Shown in pieces: positions 20,726-32,729 of a stretch of DNA of 64,000 nt. Where the stretch lies: assembly GCA_000750105.3 (NCBI GenBank), contig JPHH03000004.1, forward strand, positions 806,001-870,000, given 5' to 3'. Below the pieces are notes generated by a model. It was not told the DNA's origin and ran no database searches. It saw only the letters and a list, made by a program, of their open reading frames with translations. The translations under genes were made by a program, and so were the position numbers. Origin of the DNA: Tolypocladium sp. Sup5 PDA-1. Lineage: Eukaryota; Ascomycota; Sordariomycetes; Hypocreales; Ophiocordycipitaceae. Positions within the stretch are counted from its first letter, which is position 1; each line of letters opens with the position of its first letter.

Positions 20726-22137
20726 ATGCTTGATGAAATCACAATCACCGGCTTCCGGTCCCGCGACGTGCGGTTCCCGACGTCGCTCGACAAGACGGGG
20801 TCCGACGCCATGAACGCGGCCGGCGACTACTCGTCCGCCTACTGCATCCTCGAGACCGACTCGCAGTACTCGGGCCACGGCATGGTTCGTCCCCTATCTC
20901 TTCCTGCTCCCATTGACAAGCTCTGGCTAACACAGCGGAGACCTTCACCATCGGCCGCGGCAACGACATCGTCTGCGCCGCCATCGTCCACGTCGCCGAG
21001 CGCCTCCGCGGCCGGACGCTCTCCTCGCTCGTCGCCAACTGGGGTCAGACCTGGCGCTATCTCGTCTCCGACAGCCAGCTGCGCTGGATCGGCCCGGAAA
21101 AGGGCGTCATCCACCTCGCCCTCGGCGCCGTCGTCAACGCCGTCTGGGACCTCTGGGCGAAGGTCCTCGGCAAGCCCGTGTGGCGCATCGTCGCTGACAT
21201 GACGCCCGAGGAGTTTGTCCGGTGCATCGACTTCCGCTACATCACCGACGCCATCACCCCCGACGAGGCCCTCGCCCTGCTGCGCGCCCAGGAGGCCGGC
21301 AAGGCGGCGCGCATCGACGAGGCCCTCGCCAGCCGCGCCGTGCCCGCGTACACGACGAGCGCCGGCTGGCTCGGCTACGGCGAGGACAAGATGAAGGCCC
21401 TGCTGCACGAGACCCTGGGCCAGGGGTACCGCCACTTCAAGCTCAAGGTCGGCAGCAGCGTCGACGACGACCGCCGGCGGCTGACGATTGCGCGCGACGT
21501 CATCGGCTACGACAAGGGCAACGTGCTCATGGTCGACGCCAACCAGATCTGGTCGGTGCCCGAGGCCATCGCGCACATGCGGCAGCTCGCCGACTTCAAG
21601 CCCTGGTTCATCGAGGAGCCGACGTCGCCCGACGACATCGTCGGCCACCGGTCCATCCGCGAGGCCCTCAAGCCGCACGGCATCGGCGTCGCCACGGGCG
21701 AGATGTGCCAGAACCGCGTCATCTTCAAGCAGCTGCTCATGACGGGCGCCATCGACGTCTGCCAGGTCGACGCCTGCCGCCTCGGCGGCGTCAACGAGGT
21801 GCTCGCCGTGCTGCTCATGGCCAGCAAGTTCGGCGTGCCCGTCGTGCCGCACTCGGGCGGCGTGGGCCTGCCCGAGTACACGCAGCACCTGAGCACCATC
21901 GACTACGTCGTCGTCAGCGGCAAGCTCTCGGTGCTCGAGTTCGTCGACCACCTGCACGAGCACTTCCTGCACCCGTCCGTCATCAAGGACGGCTACTACC
22001 AGACGCCCACGGAGCCGGGGTACAGCGTCGAGATGAAGGCGGAGAGCATGGATAGGTACGAGTACCCGGGTGAGGAGGGCGTCAGTTGGTGGAGGAGCGA
22101 CGAGGCGAAACCCATCCTGACGGGCGAGAAGATCTGA
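20726..22137 (+). CDS. lgd1: L-galactonate dehydratase (enolase superfamily)
   Basis: The enzyme converts L-galactonate to 2-keto-3-deoxy-L-galactonate, the second step of the fungal D-galacturonate (pectin) pathway. Exons 20726-20884 and 20941-22137 give 451 residues, against 450 for the Trichoderma enzyme. It starts with ITGFRSRDVRFPTSLDKTGSD and continues TFTIGRGNDIVCAAI across the 56-nt intron. Enolase-fold elements are visible: the YRHFKLKVG lysine, metal ligands in LMVDANQIW, WFIEEPTSPDD and GVATGEMCQNR, and PHSGGVGLPEYTQHLS. The human relative is ENOSF1/L-fuconate dehydratase. None of the partner pathway genes (reductase, aldolase, glyceraldehyde reductase) is in the window, so it stands alone. 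Induction by galacturonate is inferred from the pathway. Confidence 0.95.
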
Positions 22138-22275
22138 GGGCTAGGGGGCCTGGGCAGCGTCGGGGGGTGAGTGTAGTGGATAGTTGCGACGGGCGAAATC
22201 TAGAAATCGTCGCTCACGTTGCGCGTTGACTGTACAGTAGTTGGTGGGTGATTGGATACCTGAGCTCAGGCGTGT

Positions 22276-23205
22276 CTACCGCACGTCCAGCTTCGTTGCC
22301 ATAAATGAAACAATGTGCCCCAGCATCTCTGGCGAGTACCAGTGCCCGAGCCCTTGATACGTGCGAAAGTTCACCTCGACGCCCATCTTCTCCAGCAGCG
22401 CGGCTGCTTGGGATCCGTGTTCGTACTCGGCCTTGTCATCCTCGGTCCCGTGTCCGAGAAAGACGGGGATAGAGTGAAAGGAGAACGTGGAAGGTGACGA
22501 AGCCCCAGGCAGCTCGACCTCTTCTCGCAGCTCGTCAATGGCCCTTTGCAGGGGAGATCTGCTGTCGTCGTCTGTGTCGGCAGTTTCGAAGACATCGTCG
22601 CATTCCGCCTCGGCGTCAAACACGACATCGGCTCCTTCACCGGTATCCTTTTGACTGTCGCCGCCCAGAATCTCCATCAAGTAGGAGCTCAGAGGCATGA
22701 AGCCACACATGCCAACCACGGCCCCCAACGCGTCTCCCTCCCAGAGCAGCATGCTGGCCAGCGACATCGCGCAGCCCTGGCTGATGCCCGCCAGCACAAT
22801 CCTCCTCGCATCGCCCCCCACGAGGCCCATCTCCGAACGAATCATGCCGTGGACGTACTCGACGCTCGCGCGCATGTTCCCCCGCGCCTCGGGCTCCCAG
22901 TCGCCCGTGCCGTCGTACCACTGGTGGATGACGCAGCGGCGGTACTTGGTCGCGCGCATCAGCGGCGCCGTGGGGAAGACGAAGCGGGCGTGGCAGAGGG
23001 CCTCGCGGAACGTGCCGTGGCCGGCGACTTGCGTGCCGAGCAGCGGGCCGTGGAACTTATTGGCGTTGGAGCCGCGGCCGTGGAGGAAGATGACGGTGAG
23101 CTTGTGAGGCGCAGAGGTCGGTGGTACGATGATGGGAGCAGGGAATTCGCCGAGGACTTTTCGAGTAGTCGCCTTGGAGGACGACGACTCTGCGTCTGGA
23201 CTCAT
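22276..23205 (-). CDS. Acyl-protein thioesterase/carboxylesterase-like hydrolase
   Basis: This is a 309-residue, single-exon alpha/beta hydrolase of the phospholipase/carboxylesterase family (Abhydrolase_2). The oxyanion region is VIFLHGRGSN. The nucleophile elbow is GISQGCA (GxSxG). The acid is expected in FLGHGTEDD and the base is the His of GLGHWYS. An acidic insert between the elbow and the acid (FDAEAECDDVFETADTDDD, about residues 196-214) is longer than in canonical acyl-protein thioesterase 1, so depalmitoylase activity is only a possibility. No signal peptide is seen. The start at MSPDAESSSS was preferred to a Met 24 codons upstream, which would add a poorly conserved stretch. Divergent from GPI18. 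Confidence 0.85.
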   Translation of the reverse strand: MSPDAESSSSKATTRKVLGEFPAPIIVPPTSAPHKLTVIFLHGRGSNANKFHGPLLGTQVAGHGTFREALCHARFVFPTAPLMRATKYRRCVIHQWYDGTGDWEPEARGNMRASVEYVHGMIRSEMGLVGGDARRIVLAGISQGCAMSLASMLLWEGDALGAVVGMCGFMPLSSYLMEILGGDSQKDTGEGADVVFDAEAECDDVFETADTDDDSRSPLQRAIDELREEVELPGASSPSTFSFHSIPVFLGHGTEDDKAEYEHGSQAAALLEKMGVEVNFRTYQGLGHWYSPEMLGHIVSFMATKLDVR

Positions 23206-23513
23206 AATTGTTGATTCATTCTCTTGTATTTGGCAAGTACTCCGTGCCTGAAGGTTGCAGGGTGGAGGCCTGAGCATGTTGGTTAGTCAGGCAACGAGCG
23301 CGCCAAAACGCGGCAATCCCAGGACGAGGAACCGACACAGTGGCCCGTGGCACTCCCGACTCCTCACTCTCTCGACATCAAACAGCAGAACCGCTATTCG
23401 GATCCTGACCGCTTCTCTTCCGCCTACCAATCGTTGGTGACGGCGGGTGAGGCCAATCAATGGTTTCCAAGGTTGGGCTCTCGCGCTTGACTTGACCTCA
23501 CGAACTCTTCGAC
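23206..23513. promoter_or_regulatory. Short divergent promoter region
   Basis: About 0.3 kb separates the divergent hydrolase and GPI18 start codons, so the two core promoters must be close together or shared. No TATA box was seen. Confidence 0.45.
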
Positions 23514-24876
23514 ATGGCCAACATGTTCTTCTCACCCTCACAACCGGCCACGTCCCTCACGGCCCTCTTCGCAGCATGGAAAGGCTTCCTGCTCGCCATC
23601 GCGCTCGGCGTCGCCGTCGGCCCCGACTACGACACGTCCACGTCGCTCTTCTTCGAGCGCCTCTACGGCCGCCACGCTCACGTCCCGGCCCTGGCCGCCA
23701 GGCTGACGAGATGGGACGCGCTGTACTATATGCACTACGCGCGCAACGGCTACGTCTACGAGCAGGAATGGGCCTTTGGGGCGGCCATGCCGACGGCCGT
23801 GCGAGGCATCCTGGCCCTGCTCCCGTCTTGGGGCCGTGATGCCAACGCCGCGGTGGTCGAGCCTCTGGTGGCCATCGCCGTTGCCCACGTCTCTCACCTC
23901 GTCGCGGTTCTGGCGCTGTACCGCCTCACCATGGTCATATCCAATGATACGAAACTCGCCTTCGTCGCGTCCGCGCTGCACATCATCTCTCCGGCCGGGC
24001 TCTTCCTCTCGGCGCCCTACGCGGAGAGCCCCTTCGCCTGCCTGTCCTTTGTCGGCAACCTGCTCTTCGCGCTCGGCATCAGGAACAAGCGGGACCAGCT
24101 GAAGCGGTTCGCGCTCATTGTCGGCGCGGGAGCCGTCTTCGGGCTGGCGACTGCGTTTCGGAGCAACGGCCTGTCCAGCGGCGTGCTCTTCGCTGTCGGG
24201 GCCGTCAACTGCTTCCTGGCGTTTGCGCGGGGGCCCAGCCTGTCGAGGCTTTTGACGCTCGCTGCGCCTGTCGTCGGTGGTATTTGCGTCGCAGCAGGCT
24301 CCGTCGTGCCGCAGTTTGTAGCGTGGAGGCGGTACTGCGGTGCATCTCTGGACGACGTGGAACCGCGGCCCTGGTGTTCACGTACGATTCCGAGTATTTA
24401 CACCTTTGTGCAAGACGAGTATTGGTGAGTGACCCTGGTGTTTCCGTTGTTGCTACCCGATGCTCATACGCCGCCCCAGGAATGTCGGCTTCCTGCGATA
24501 CTGGACCCTGAACCAGCTCCCACTGTTCCTGCTCGCCAGCCCCATGCTCGCCATTCTCCTCAAATCGGGCTTCGACATGGTGCGAGATCCCCTACGGGGG
24601 CTCAGGCTCTTGAAGTCTGGCCCCGTCGAGGACTACTGTATGTTTGTGCGCGCACTGGCGGCCAGCCAGCTGCTCGTTGCAGTGCTCGCAATCACAACGT
24701 ATCATGTCCAAATCGTCAGTCGGCTCTCGTCAGGATATCCCGTGTGGTACTGGTGGGTAGCAGGATGCCTGATAGACAAGAAGAGGCAGAGCTGGGGCCT
24801 GGCCATTGCCGTCTTCATGGCCATGTACGCCGGTATCCAAGGCGGCCTATTCGCATCCTTTCTGCCCCCTGCGTAA
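23514..24876 (+). CDS. GPI18: GPI mannosyltransferase 2 (PIG-V/Gpi18)
   Basis: Gpi18 adds the second mannose to the GPI-anchor precursor in the ER lumen. Exons 23514-24424 and 24480-24876 give 435 residues. The family's luminal catalytic signature lies early: RLTRWDALYYMHYARNGYVYEQEWAFG. SPAGLFLSAPYAESPFACLSF and ATAFRSNGLSSG follow, as in PIG-V. Multiple hydrophobic segments fit an eight- to nine-span ER membrane protein. The final exon begins NVGFLRYWTLNQLPLFLLA, and WWVAG and GGLFASFLPP near the C-terminus complete the family pattern. Essential for GPI-protein biosynthesis in yeasts. Confidence 0.94.
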
Positions 24877-25886
24877 AGCTAGACTAAATCTTTGACCATC
24901 CTAATAGAAAGAGGAGCTTCAAGAACTCGCTCGCAGCTCCGAAACCGGTTGCACGGGCCGTGGGCCACAAGCAAACGCGCCGCTCCTCGGCCAGATGGAC
25001 GTCTCGTTTGAACAGCTTTGATTCACGGCCGCTAGCTCCCACGCGGCCCAGTGACTCAGGTCCGATGCAAGAAGCCGCCTCGGTGCCTGAGGCTATATAT
25101 AGATGACAGCTGCCAGAGAAGGCGGTTGACAGCCGGGCGAGCTGGGACCGTCGCGCTTCTTTGTCTGAAGTCCTCAACGTCCACACACAGACGTTTCTCC
25201 CTCTCACAAGCACTCACTCTTGTTGAACGCAAACATAAGACTCCCTTCGTTCTGTCGCTTTGCGTCGTCGACTACATAACCCCCTTCTGCGCTTTTCGCC
25301 CCCCTCTCGAGCCTTGATCGTTTGTTCGCAGGCGACCTGGAAATTCACAGCACCCTCACCAACCCCCCAAACACCCCGTTACAGCACCTCCGCTGCAGCC
25401 GCGAAGCGTCTAGAGGCACGGGATTCACAGCGAGGTACTTGACGCCGCCGTTTGCCAGAAACGGCGTCCTCCCCAGCTGCGTTGGCCCGCCGAACCGTAG
25501 CCACTTTGCCAGCTGCACCGTTCGAGTTTGGCGTTCAGACTACCCGCTGGAGAGCAGGCTGTTGTTTCACTGCCATTGTTGCACTGATATTGACGCGTGC
25601 ACAGTACAGTCAACAGCATCTTCTCTGCCCACATAGACAGCTGGCAGCAGCCTCACACCTGCGAGACACAAACGACCCTTGTTTGCGTCCTACACATACC
25701 CACGCAGCTTTACCAACCTCTCCAAACAAACACAGTCAACACGGCGAAGAGGTCATATCCTTCAGAGACAAGCGATACCGCGCGGAAGACGGCCATTGAT
25801 ACTACTACATCCGCTCGGAACGAGTGGGTTCACGCTCTGCCCTTGGTCAGGCGCAACGCATCTGCTAATCTCCAAGCAGTACCGAC
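24877..25886. promoter_or_regulatory. Promoter and long pyrimidine-rich leader of the YTH gene
   Basis: The stretch contains a TATATATA element at 25094-25101 and then nearly 800 nt of CT- and CA-rich sequence before the ATG at 25887. Such composition is typical of long fungal 5' leaders. A leader intron or upstream frames are possible but cannot be resolved by eye. Confidence 0.5.
25094..25101 (+). promoter_or_regulatory. TATA box (tatatata)
   Basis: This is a clean TATATATA run in otherwise GC-rich sequence. If used for the YTH gene it would give a leader of roughly 750 nt. Confidence 0.5.
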
Positions 25887-27256
25887 ATGGACCGCACATC
25901 GACCACAGACGTCAAGGCGGAGACCAGTGACCAGGCCAAGATGGCCGTGACCATCCGCGACGACCCCAACAGCACGGCCCCTGGCCTCACCATCGACAAC
26001 GCCGCCCGTCTGCAACTCCTCCTCCTGAGCGACACCGACCTCGCGCTCTGGCTCGAGCACACCCGGTTCTTCGACATCGCCCACCGCGAGCGCGTCCTCT
26101 CCGGCCTGCGCAAGCTCAAGGCCATGGAGGAAGAGCGCGCGAAGCTCCTCCAGGAACTTCACGGCTCCACGGGCGGCCTCATCCAGAGCCCTGCCACGCA
26201 GACTATCAGCGAGGCCCCGACCAGCAAGCCCCTGCCGCCCCCCTCGCCGACTTACTTCGCATCGTCGACGCCTACCTCGGCCAGCGGCTCCGTCCACGGC
26301 GGCTATACCGCGGATCGCGCCATGGCACCGCCGCTTCCTCTGGCTACGGCGTCCGTCGTCAAGGGTAGGCCTGGCTACATGAACCTGCGCCGCCATCTGG
26401 CTCACGCGGTGACAGACTCGCGCTTCTTCCTGGTCAAGTGTTCCAACACGGCCAACGTCTACATGTCCCAGAGAGATGTGAGTTTCGCCCCGTCCCTTTT
26501 GACCTCTTCATGGTGATTCTCTTCCAGAGCTGACGAAACATATTGCCAGGGTCTTTGGGTTACCCAGGCCAAGAACGGACCTGCCTTTACCGAGGCCTTC
26601 AAGGATTGCCAGAGCGTCATACTTTTCTTCTCCATCAACAAGTCGCGCGGCTTCCAGGGCTTCGTAAGTCAACCCTCTTTCCTCATGTTGATACTCACAG
26701 AAAAGACCACTGACCATCAACCGCACAGGCACGAATGACCTCGCCCCCGGATCCCACCCTCCCCAGGCCCGACTGGATCCAGAAGGTCAACCTCACCTCC
26801 GTGACGCACCCCTTCCGCGTCGAGTGGATCAACGCCGCCGAGACCGACTTCGACGACGTCGGCGACCTCAAGAACCCCCTGAACGAGTTCCGCTCCGTCG
26901 TCATCGGCCGCGACGGCCAGGAGTACTCCGCTGAGTGCGGCCGCAAGATGATCGCCCTCATGAACGGCGCCGTCCAGCGTCCCGTCAGGCCCTACGTGCA
27001 GCAGCAGCAGCAGCAGCAGCAGCAGAACCCGAAGCCGATGCCGTACGCCAACCGCGACAACAAGGCCACTCACAGCCGCAACGACTCCCCCGACAAGGAC
27101 GACGACAATACCGCACGCATGGACCGCCCCTGGCGCAAGCGGGACCGGGACGTCGTGGGCGCGCCCCAGACGACGACGCCACCCCTGCCTCAAAGTGCTG
27201 CTCTCGAGCCCGAGCCCCGTTCACTTCCTGGCGGCGTTAATCTGATTGACTATTGA
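25887..27256 (+). CDS. YTH-domain RNA-binding protein (m6A reader family)
   Basis: YTH domains bind N6-methyladenosine in RNA through an aromatic cage. Exons 25887-26477, 26550-26663 and 26729-27256 give 410 residues. The domain spans about residues 177-325: RFFLVKCSNTANVYMSQRD, GLWVTQAKNGPAFTEAF, VILFFSINKSRGFQGFARM and HPFRVEWINAAE. The Trp in GLWVTQ is the first cage residue. The N-terminus has a helical LALWLEHTRFFDIAHRERVL block, which is less common in reader proteins. The C-terminus is disordered with a nine-Gln run encoded by a pure CAG repeat (26999-27025) and an RPWRKRDRD basic patch. Whether this fungus makes m6A, or whether the protein acts like fission-yeast Mmi1 in RNA elimination, cannot be told from sequence. 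Confidence 0.92.
26999..27025 (+). repeat. Pure (CAG)9 microsatellite coding polyglutamine
   Basis: Nine uninterrupted CAG codons lie in the disordered C-terminal part of the YTH protein. Pure trinucleotide runs of this kind are prone to length variation between strains. Confidence 0.95.
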
Positions 27257-27733
27257 TGGTTGCTAACGACGGGTTCCAGGGATTGTGAGGGGCTGGCTCG
27301 CGGTTGATGAGGCCTGAATTGCCCCATGGACAGCATCCAAGGCTGGATCATGGCGATAAAACAGGCGTACGAAGTACATTGGGGAGGATCGTTTTGCTTT
27401 GCTGTCGACTACTAGCTGGATGAGGGAGATAATGTGATCCCTCGGTATAGATGGAGTGTACAGATTACATGCGGCACGATTCCGCTGTACAGATGTGGCA
27501 CATGCATGTGTGTCCGTAATGCAATACGTGAACAAAACAAATGGCTCTGTATTGAAATCTCCCCTACGAATTCATCAGATCGTGTGTGCCTGCGCTGTAT
27601 ACCAAGATCGCCCTCGTCCCATCTTAACTCCATGTGTTCTGAACCCAATTCTCCCGTACGCCAAGCGCAATATCCAGCGCAGACGCTCGACACTCCTTGT
27701 AATATCACATTTTGTCAAATCCCACAAAGACGG
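27257..27733. other. Convergent intergenic region YTH gene/NCR1
   Basis: The 3' ends of two convergent genes meet here within 0.48 kb. The sequence is less GC-rich than its flanks and shows no coding signal. It should hold both 3' UTRs. Confidence 0.5.
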
Positions 27734-30700
27734 CTAGTAGTCGTCTTCAGAATCGCTGTTATCGTGGATCCTAATCGCCCGCCATCTCCGATCCGTCAGA
27801 TCCTGCGCCGCCGTCCCCTCGCTCTCCGGGTCGACGTAGCCACTGCCGCCAGCAATGCTCAACGCAACGGGCAAAAACACCAGCGCATGCAAGGCCGCAA
27901 AGATGACAAGCGACAGCCACACCCGGAAGTAGTAAATCTCAAAGATCTTGGAGCGTGTGAACGCGAGCACGCAGACACCGAGCAGCTTGGTGACGGTGAT
28001 GCCAGAGAAGACGGATCCGCCAACGTTGACGAGCGCGGTCCAAGCTCGGGCGTCGCGACCGCGGAAGGCGTTGTTATTACCCTCCATGACCGTGCGGGAC
28101 GGGAACATGAAAGCGCGAGCAATGTGCGCGCAGAACTCGACGGATATGCCGACGCAGATGATGAGGTTGACCAGAGACACGGCGTTCAGGGACACATTGA
28201 AGACGGCCATGGCTCCCATGATATCAATGACGCTCATGACCACTGTGCCCGTCACAACGGCCGAGGTGAGGACAGAGCCCAGCAGAAGCGAGGCAACAAT
28301 GAAGATGATGCCAACGGCGGCGCACAGGAGGCCGGCCGTCAGCGGAACGATGGTGAGGTACTGGTCAAAGTAGATGTAGAAGACGCTGTACGGGAAGACG
28401 TCCGCCCCGGTTCTCTCGTTAATCTCAGTCGAGATGCGACGCGCAGCAGAATACGCGTTGATGAAATCCGCTTGGCTCCGGAGTGGCGTGTGGGCAGATC
28501 GGAAGTGGCCAGCCTCAATGCTGTTGTCCTCGTCGTTGATCACCACTGCTTCCCCGTACGCAGCCTGACCACCCAGTGGGCAGTTGTCGTCTGCGGCAGT
28601 CGTGAGGAATTTGTGGAGGTAGTGGACAAACTCTTCACCCTCCGGCATCCCGGAGAGAGTAGTGTTCCACGCAGGGTGTCTGTCCGCGAAGCACGTCGAT
28701 CCGTGGTCGACACAGCATTGCTCGTAAATAGGATTCAACCAGAGGAAGAAGTCATCGATCCAGCTGGCCATTGGGGACGCAATGTACGAAACATCTGGTC
28801 GTTGTCTCTCAAGCTCCAGAGTGTTCGTCAAGGAAAGCTCTTGGCACGTGGTGAATCTTGAGCAAAGTTCCTGCTGCTCAAACCTGTGTGAGGCGTCCAC
28901 TCCCCGAGTGACGAAGTACACGGGAGGGCCAGTCTCCAAGTAGTCGTACAGGTCGTTGAAGTATGGAATCAGGTATGACCCATCCGGAATCGCCACACGC
29001 TGGTCAAGTCCGAGCTGGATCTGGGGCAAGAGTGCCAGCGCGGCAGCGAAAACTCCCAGGAAGATGGTGACCACTCCCAGCTTCACCTTCTTTCCCAGCA
29101 GGCCCGGTGCGTAGGTGTTCTTGATAAATCTTTGAAGCAGACTTTCCTCGTCCACGTCAGCGGCCCTGCCGCTAGTCGCAAATCCGTTGCTGCCATTGAG
29201 ATGCACTCGAGCCTTGGTGACCTGCCACCACGGCCATAGCTCGCATCGGTGGTCTTCCACGCGCATCTGGTTCAGAGCCAGGAACGAAACGAACATGGTC
29301 ATCTGGAGCACAGCGTTGACGAGGACGGCACCGGCAGCGTAGGCCGCAAAGTTCCTGACGGCAGGCATACCGACAGCCGCGCCGAGCGCAAAAGCCACGG
29401 TTTCGGTCAACGCCGAAAAGAGGATCGACGGACCCATGCGGCCAAGTGCCCTTGCAACGCGCTCCTCCACCATCTGATCAGGGCAGCTGGCGTTGACTCT
29501 CTCCAGCTCATGCACAATGAGGAAGATGTTGTCGACACCCACGGCCAAGACGATGAAGGGTATCACCTCGACGATGATGAGAGTAGCCTTGAGGCCAACC
29601 CACGAAAAGAAGCCGATGGAGGCGGTAATGGACAGCAACACAATGAGTATGCCCACGAGACCCAGCGTAACCTTGGACTCGACGAGCAAAAGGGCAGGGT
29701 TCCTGAAGACATGCTTCAGAGGCGTGCCCAGCGCCATGCAAGCGTAGATGAACATGACAATGTAGCTGATGACGACAATCTTGGCATCGGTGTTTGTCGA
29801 CTTGTTCAGCTCCTGCGTCAAGCTGATTTCCGTGGTGAAAGATAGTCGCAATCCTCGGTCCTTTGCCTCACCTTGGACCTCGAGCAGCCGGTCACGCAGG
29901 GCGTTCTCCCAGTCAATGGCTCGGGCCAATGCCCCGGTGCCCTCCTCAGCATTCTTGACAACCCACGTAGCGGTGATGGCCTGAGCATCGGCCACGTCGT
30001 CGCCATACCCGCCCAAGATCATGTCTGGGTCGATGGGCTGACCAAACTCTGGTCGGCAATCGACGGGGGATTTGGCGCAGCTGCGGAGTTCCTCTTTCCA
30101 TGAGCCCGGGCTGATACGGCCCTTGGACCACCAGTATGCCGTGACGGACTGCAAGATGCAGGCGTCATTCATCGGCTTGAAGCATAGATCTTGGAGTTGG
30201 TCGCCAAATGTCGGGCTCTGGACCTTTTCAATGCTCTTTTCCACTTCCATCCACCATTTGAGGGTCTCGTAGCTGAGGACCGGGCCAGGGCCAGCGGGGT
30301 TGGTGTCGTTGACGAGGAAGATCTTCTCAGCGCGATAGAACGGGCCAAAATTAGAGTCGAAATAAGCCTTCTCCTGAGCAGCGGCCGAGGATGGGCTGAC
30401 CCAGAGCCTCGCGGGGTCCTTTTCCAAATCGAACCGAAACCATCCAGCGCTGAGGATGGCAACGACCAAAAGACTCGTGCCAATGGTGAGACCCGGGAAG
30501 CGAGATGCAGCATGGCCAAGCTGGTAGAAAGCCTTGTCGCACTTGTCGTTGAGCCAGTACCGTTTGGTCGGGCGGTCGCGCATTGCCTCGGTCAGGACTG
30601 GGCCGCCTTCGTCCTCGTCATCGCTATGGGAGGCCTCGTGGAGTAGTCTGGTCCTCTCGACGCGGTGCTGCGCATATCTCCTCCATGCAATATGGCCAAA

Positions 30701-31605
30701 GACAAACGCAACGAAGGCGAGAAGCAGGATGCTGTATGTGAAGATGGAGGCAAAAGACAAGCACGGCAGAACGCCGACCCGGCAGGAGCCGGACTTCTTG
30801 ACGGCCGGAAGCTCGGGACACACCTCGGGACAATCGACGCAGACACAGCGGTAGTTGGGATCTTCATCGTTGCACTTTTTCGGCGTCATGTCCAAGGGAC
30901 CCATGTCGGGTTGGCTGTACTTCTCGGGGAAGTTGATTTGGAATGGCGATCCAACGAATGGCTTCTTGTCGCCCAGGAACTTGAGCATTTCGTGGTAGTT
31001 CTTTGCGCCGCCACCGATCAGATCCATGGCCCTGCTGTTTGCGCCGCCGAACTTGACCTCCTTGCAGCTATTGTAGAGCCCGGATCCATATTCCTCGGAT
31101 ATAAGCTGGTCAAGCCGCGTGACGAGGAGCTTGCCGTTCTTCTCAGCGGCTTCGGTTACGTTTACAAAGACGGACTGATCGGGAGAGCAGGTGAAGGTGC
31201 AAAACATGTTGAAGAAGTTGTGCTTGCAGGCTGGGCAAGACCCGATGAGGGTATTCGGCGTTCCCATCTCGGACTTGAGGGATTGTACCTGGCAAGAAGT
31301 AAGTATCTCATTATATATGCTCGGGTTCGGTGTAGGTCTACCTGCTCCATGGTGCAGCAGACTGGGCCCTCGCTCCATTCCTTGCCGCAGAGGTCGACAA
31401 GCTCCTTTCGGAGCTCCGCGTCAGGATCCTTGGCCAGCTCATTGTCGACGCACGGCAGCTCCTTGCCGAAGAGGCTCTGCTTGCCGCACTGGCCCCTAAA
31501 GGCGCATCGGCCCGGCTCATGTTTCGGTGTATGCGGATTGCCGGCGACGACCTCGGCGAGAAGCAGAGACGCCGCCCCAAGCAAAGGTGCGACTCGATGA
31601 CGCAT
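27734..31605 (-). CDS. NCR1: Niemann-Pick C1-related sterol transporter
   Basis: NPC1/Ncr1 moves sterol across the glycocalyx into the vacuolar membrane. Exons 31605-31342 and 31288-27734 give 1,272 residues, matching human NPC1 (1,278). The signal peptide is MRHRVAPLLGAASLLLAEVVAG. The Cys-rich N-terminal sterol-binding domain contains GRCAFRGQCGKQSLFG, CPACKHNFFNMFCTFTCSPDQS and CVDCPEVCP. A sterol-sensing domain begins near residue 590 (VVISYIVMFIYACMALG, IPFIVLAVGVDNIFLIVHEL). A middle luminal loop and a second five-helix block (LINLIICVGISVEFCAHIARAF) follow, in the RND-permease arrangement. The cytoplasmic tail is short and acidic (DNSDSEDDY). Confidence 0.97.
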
Positions 31606-32729
31606 CTCGGCGATGAGCCTTGTCGGCCGCTCGGAGCAGCGGCTTGCAGTCCCAAACGGCACAGATCTATAAGCAGTCGAAGGAGAAGATGGAGGCGACG
31701 CAAGATATCAATGCGCGATGGGAAGAGGTAGCAGCGCCCTGGGGAAGCGGTGGTTCGGACGAGCTGGGTGTAAGGCAGGTTTGTTGGGATGAGGAGGTTG
31801 AAGGCTGGAGTGGCGCTAATAAGTGAGGCAGGATGTCACTGGAGCAGCACAGTGTCACTCTGGACGTGGCGGACCAGCGCTGTTGCGGTGCCTGACGTAG
31901 GCGCCTTAGCGCAGCTCTCAGCGATCTCGAGACCCACCAACCCGCTGGAACGGCATCGGCTCTCGGATTGTCCCGCTCCGGCACCCCGCGCATCCCATGA
32001 TGCGTGCACATGGCCATCTTCAGCCCGCCATCAGAATTCAATGCTACCTGAGCTGCAAAGTACAGCTTGGCAAACTGGCTTGGTCGGGCAGAGCAAGTGA
32101 AGTCGGCTTCCGTTGAATCAGCAGGAAGATCGGACGGACTAACTCTCCTCAGGAAAGGCTCTGGATCTGAGATCAGTATGCCAAGACTCGCCCTCCCGTG
32201 ACTGCCCTGCGGCCTGCCACCAACCCCTGCTCTTTGAACCTACCCCCGAGACCTCATCCATGTTGTCAGAGACATGAAACGCTGGAATATGATACGAAAA
32301 TCATTCAAATATTAGTTATAAAAATGCCTCAAGAAGCGAACCCATTTGCAAGTCCTGCAATATCAATGGAAAGGTCGGGCATTCGCAGCTACAAATCGCA
32401 CTGGCGGGACACGTGATCAAGTTCTCAACCCCGTCCCTGTTTGCTTGCTTCGTTGGCCCGCGGGCCTGATTCACGATGCGTCCGTCCACCCTGTCCATCA
32501 CCCAGGCAATTGTTTTCACGCACGCCGCTCCGACGCTCACAAAACACAAAAAACCGCGCCTCCGAAAAATGATTTAAGCCGGCTCATCACTCCAGACGCC
32601 GGAAAAGACCTCGAAAAGACGCGCACAGCCGCATATCGTGGATAATGCCTGCAGCCAAGCGTCCCGAGCCCCTCCTTCGAACTCAACCTGTGTCCCCGTA
32701 CGAATACCCACTCGCGAAGAAACGACGGA
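31606..32729. promoter_or_regulatory. Divergent intergenic region NCR1/CUE2-like gene
   Basis: This 1.1 kb separates two divergent starts. A 30-codon frame at 32324 directly after tataaaa was considered and not called. No repeats or further genes were recognised. Confidence 0.45.

Noticed and set aside
20839..21972. 377-codon minus-strand frame over L-galactonate dehydratase
   Set aside because: Antisense of a strongly GC3-biased gene; low-complexity translation with no family resemblance.
27434..28861. 475-codon plus-strand frame overlapping the 3' end of NCR1
   Set aside because: Opposite strand of a clear NPC1 gene. The predicted product is Arg/Asp/Glu-rich with no motifs.
32324..32416. 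30-codon frame MPQEANPFASPAISMERSG directly after tataaaa
   Set aside because: Very short, with no conservation evidence; the TATA-like element is too close to the ATG to be its core promoter.
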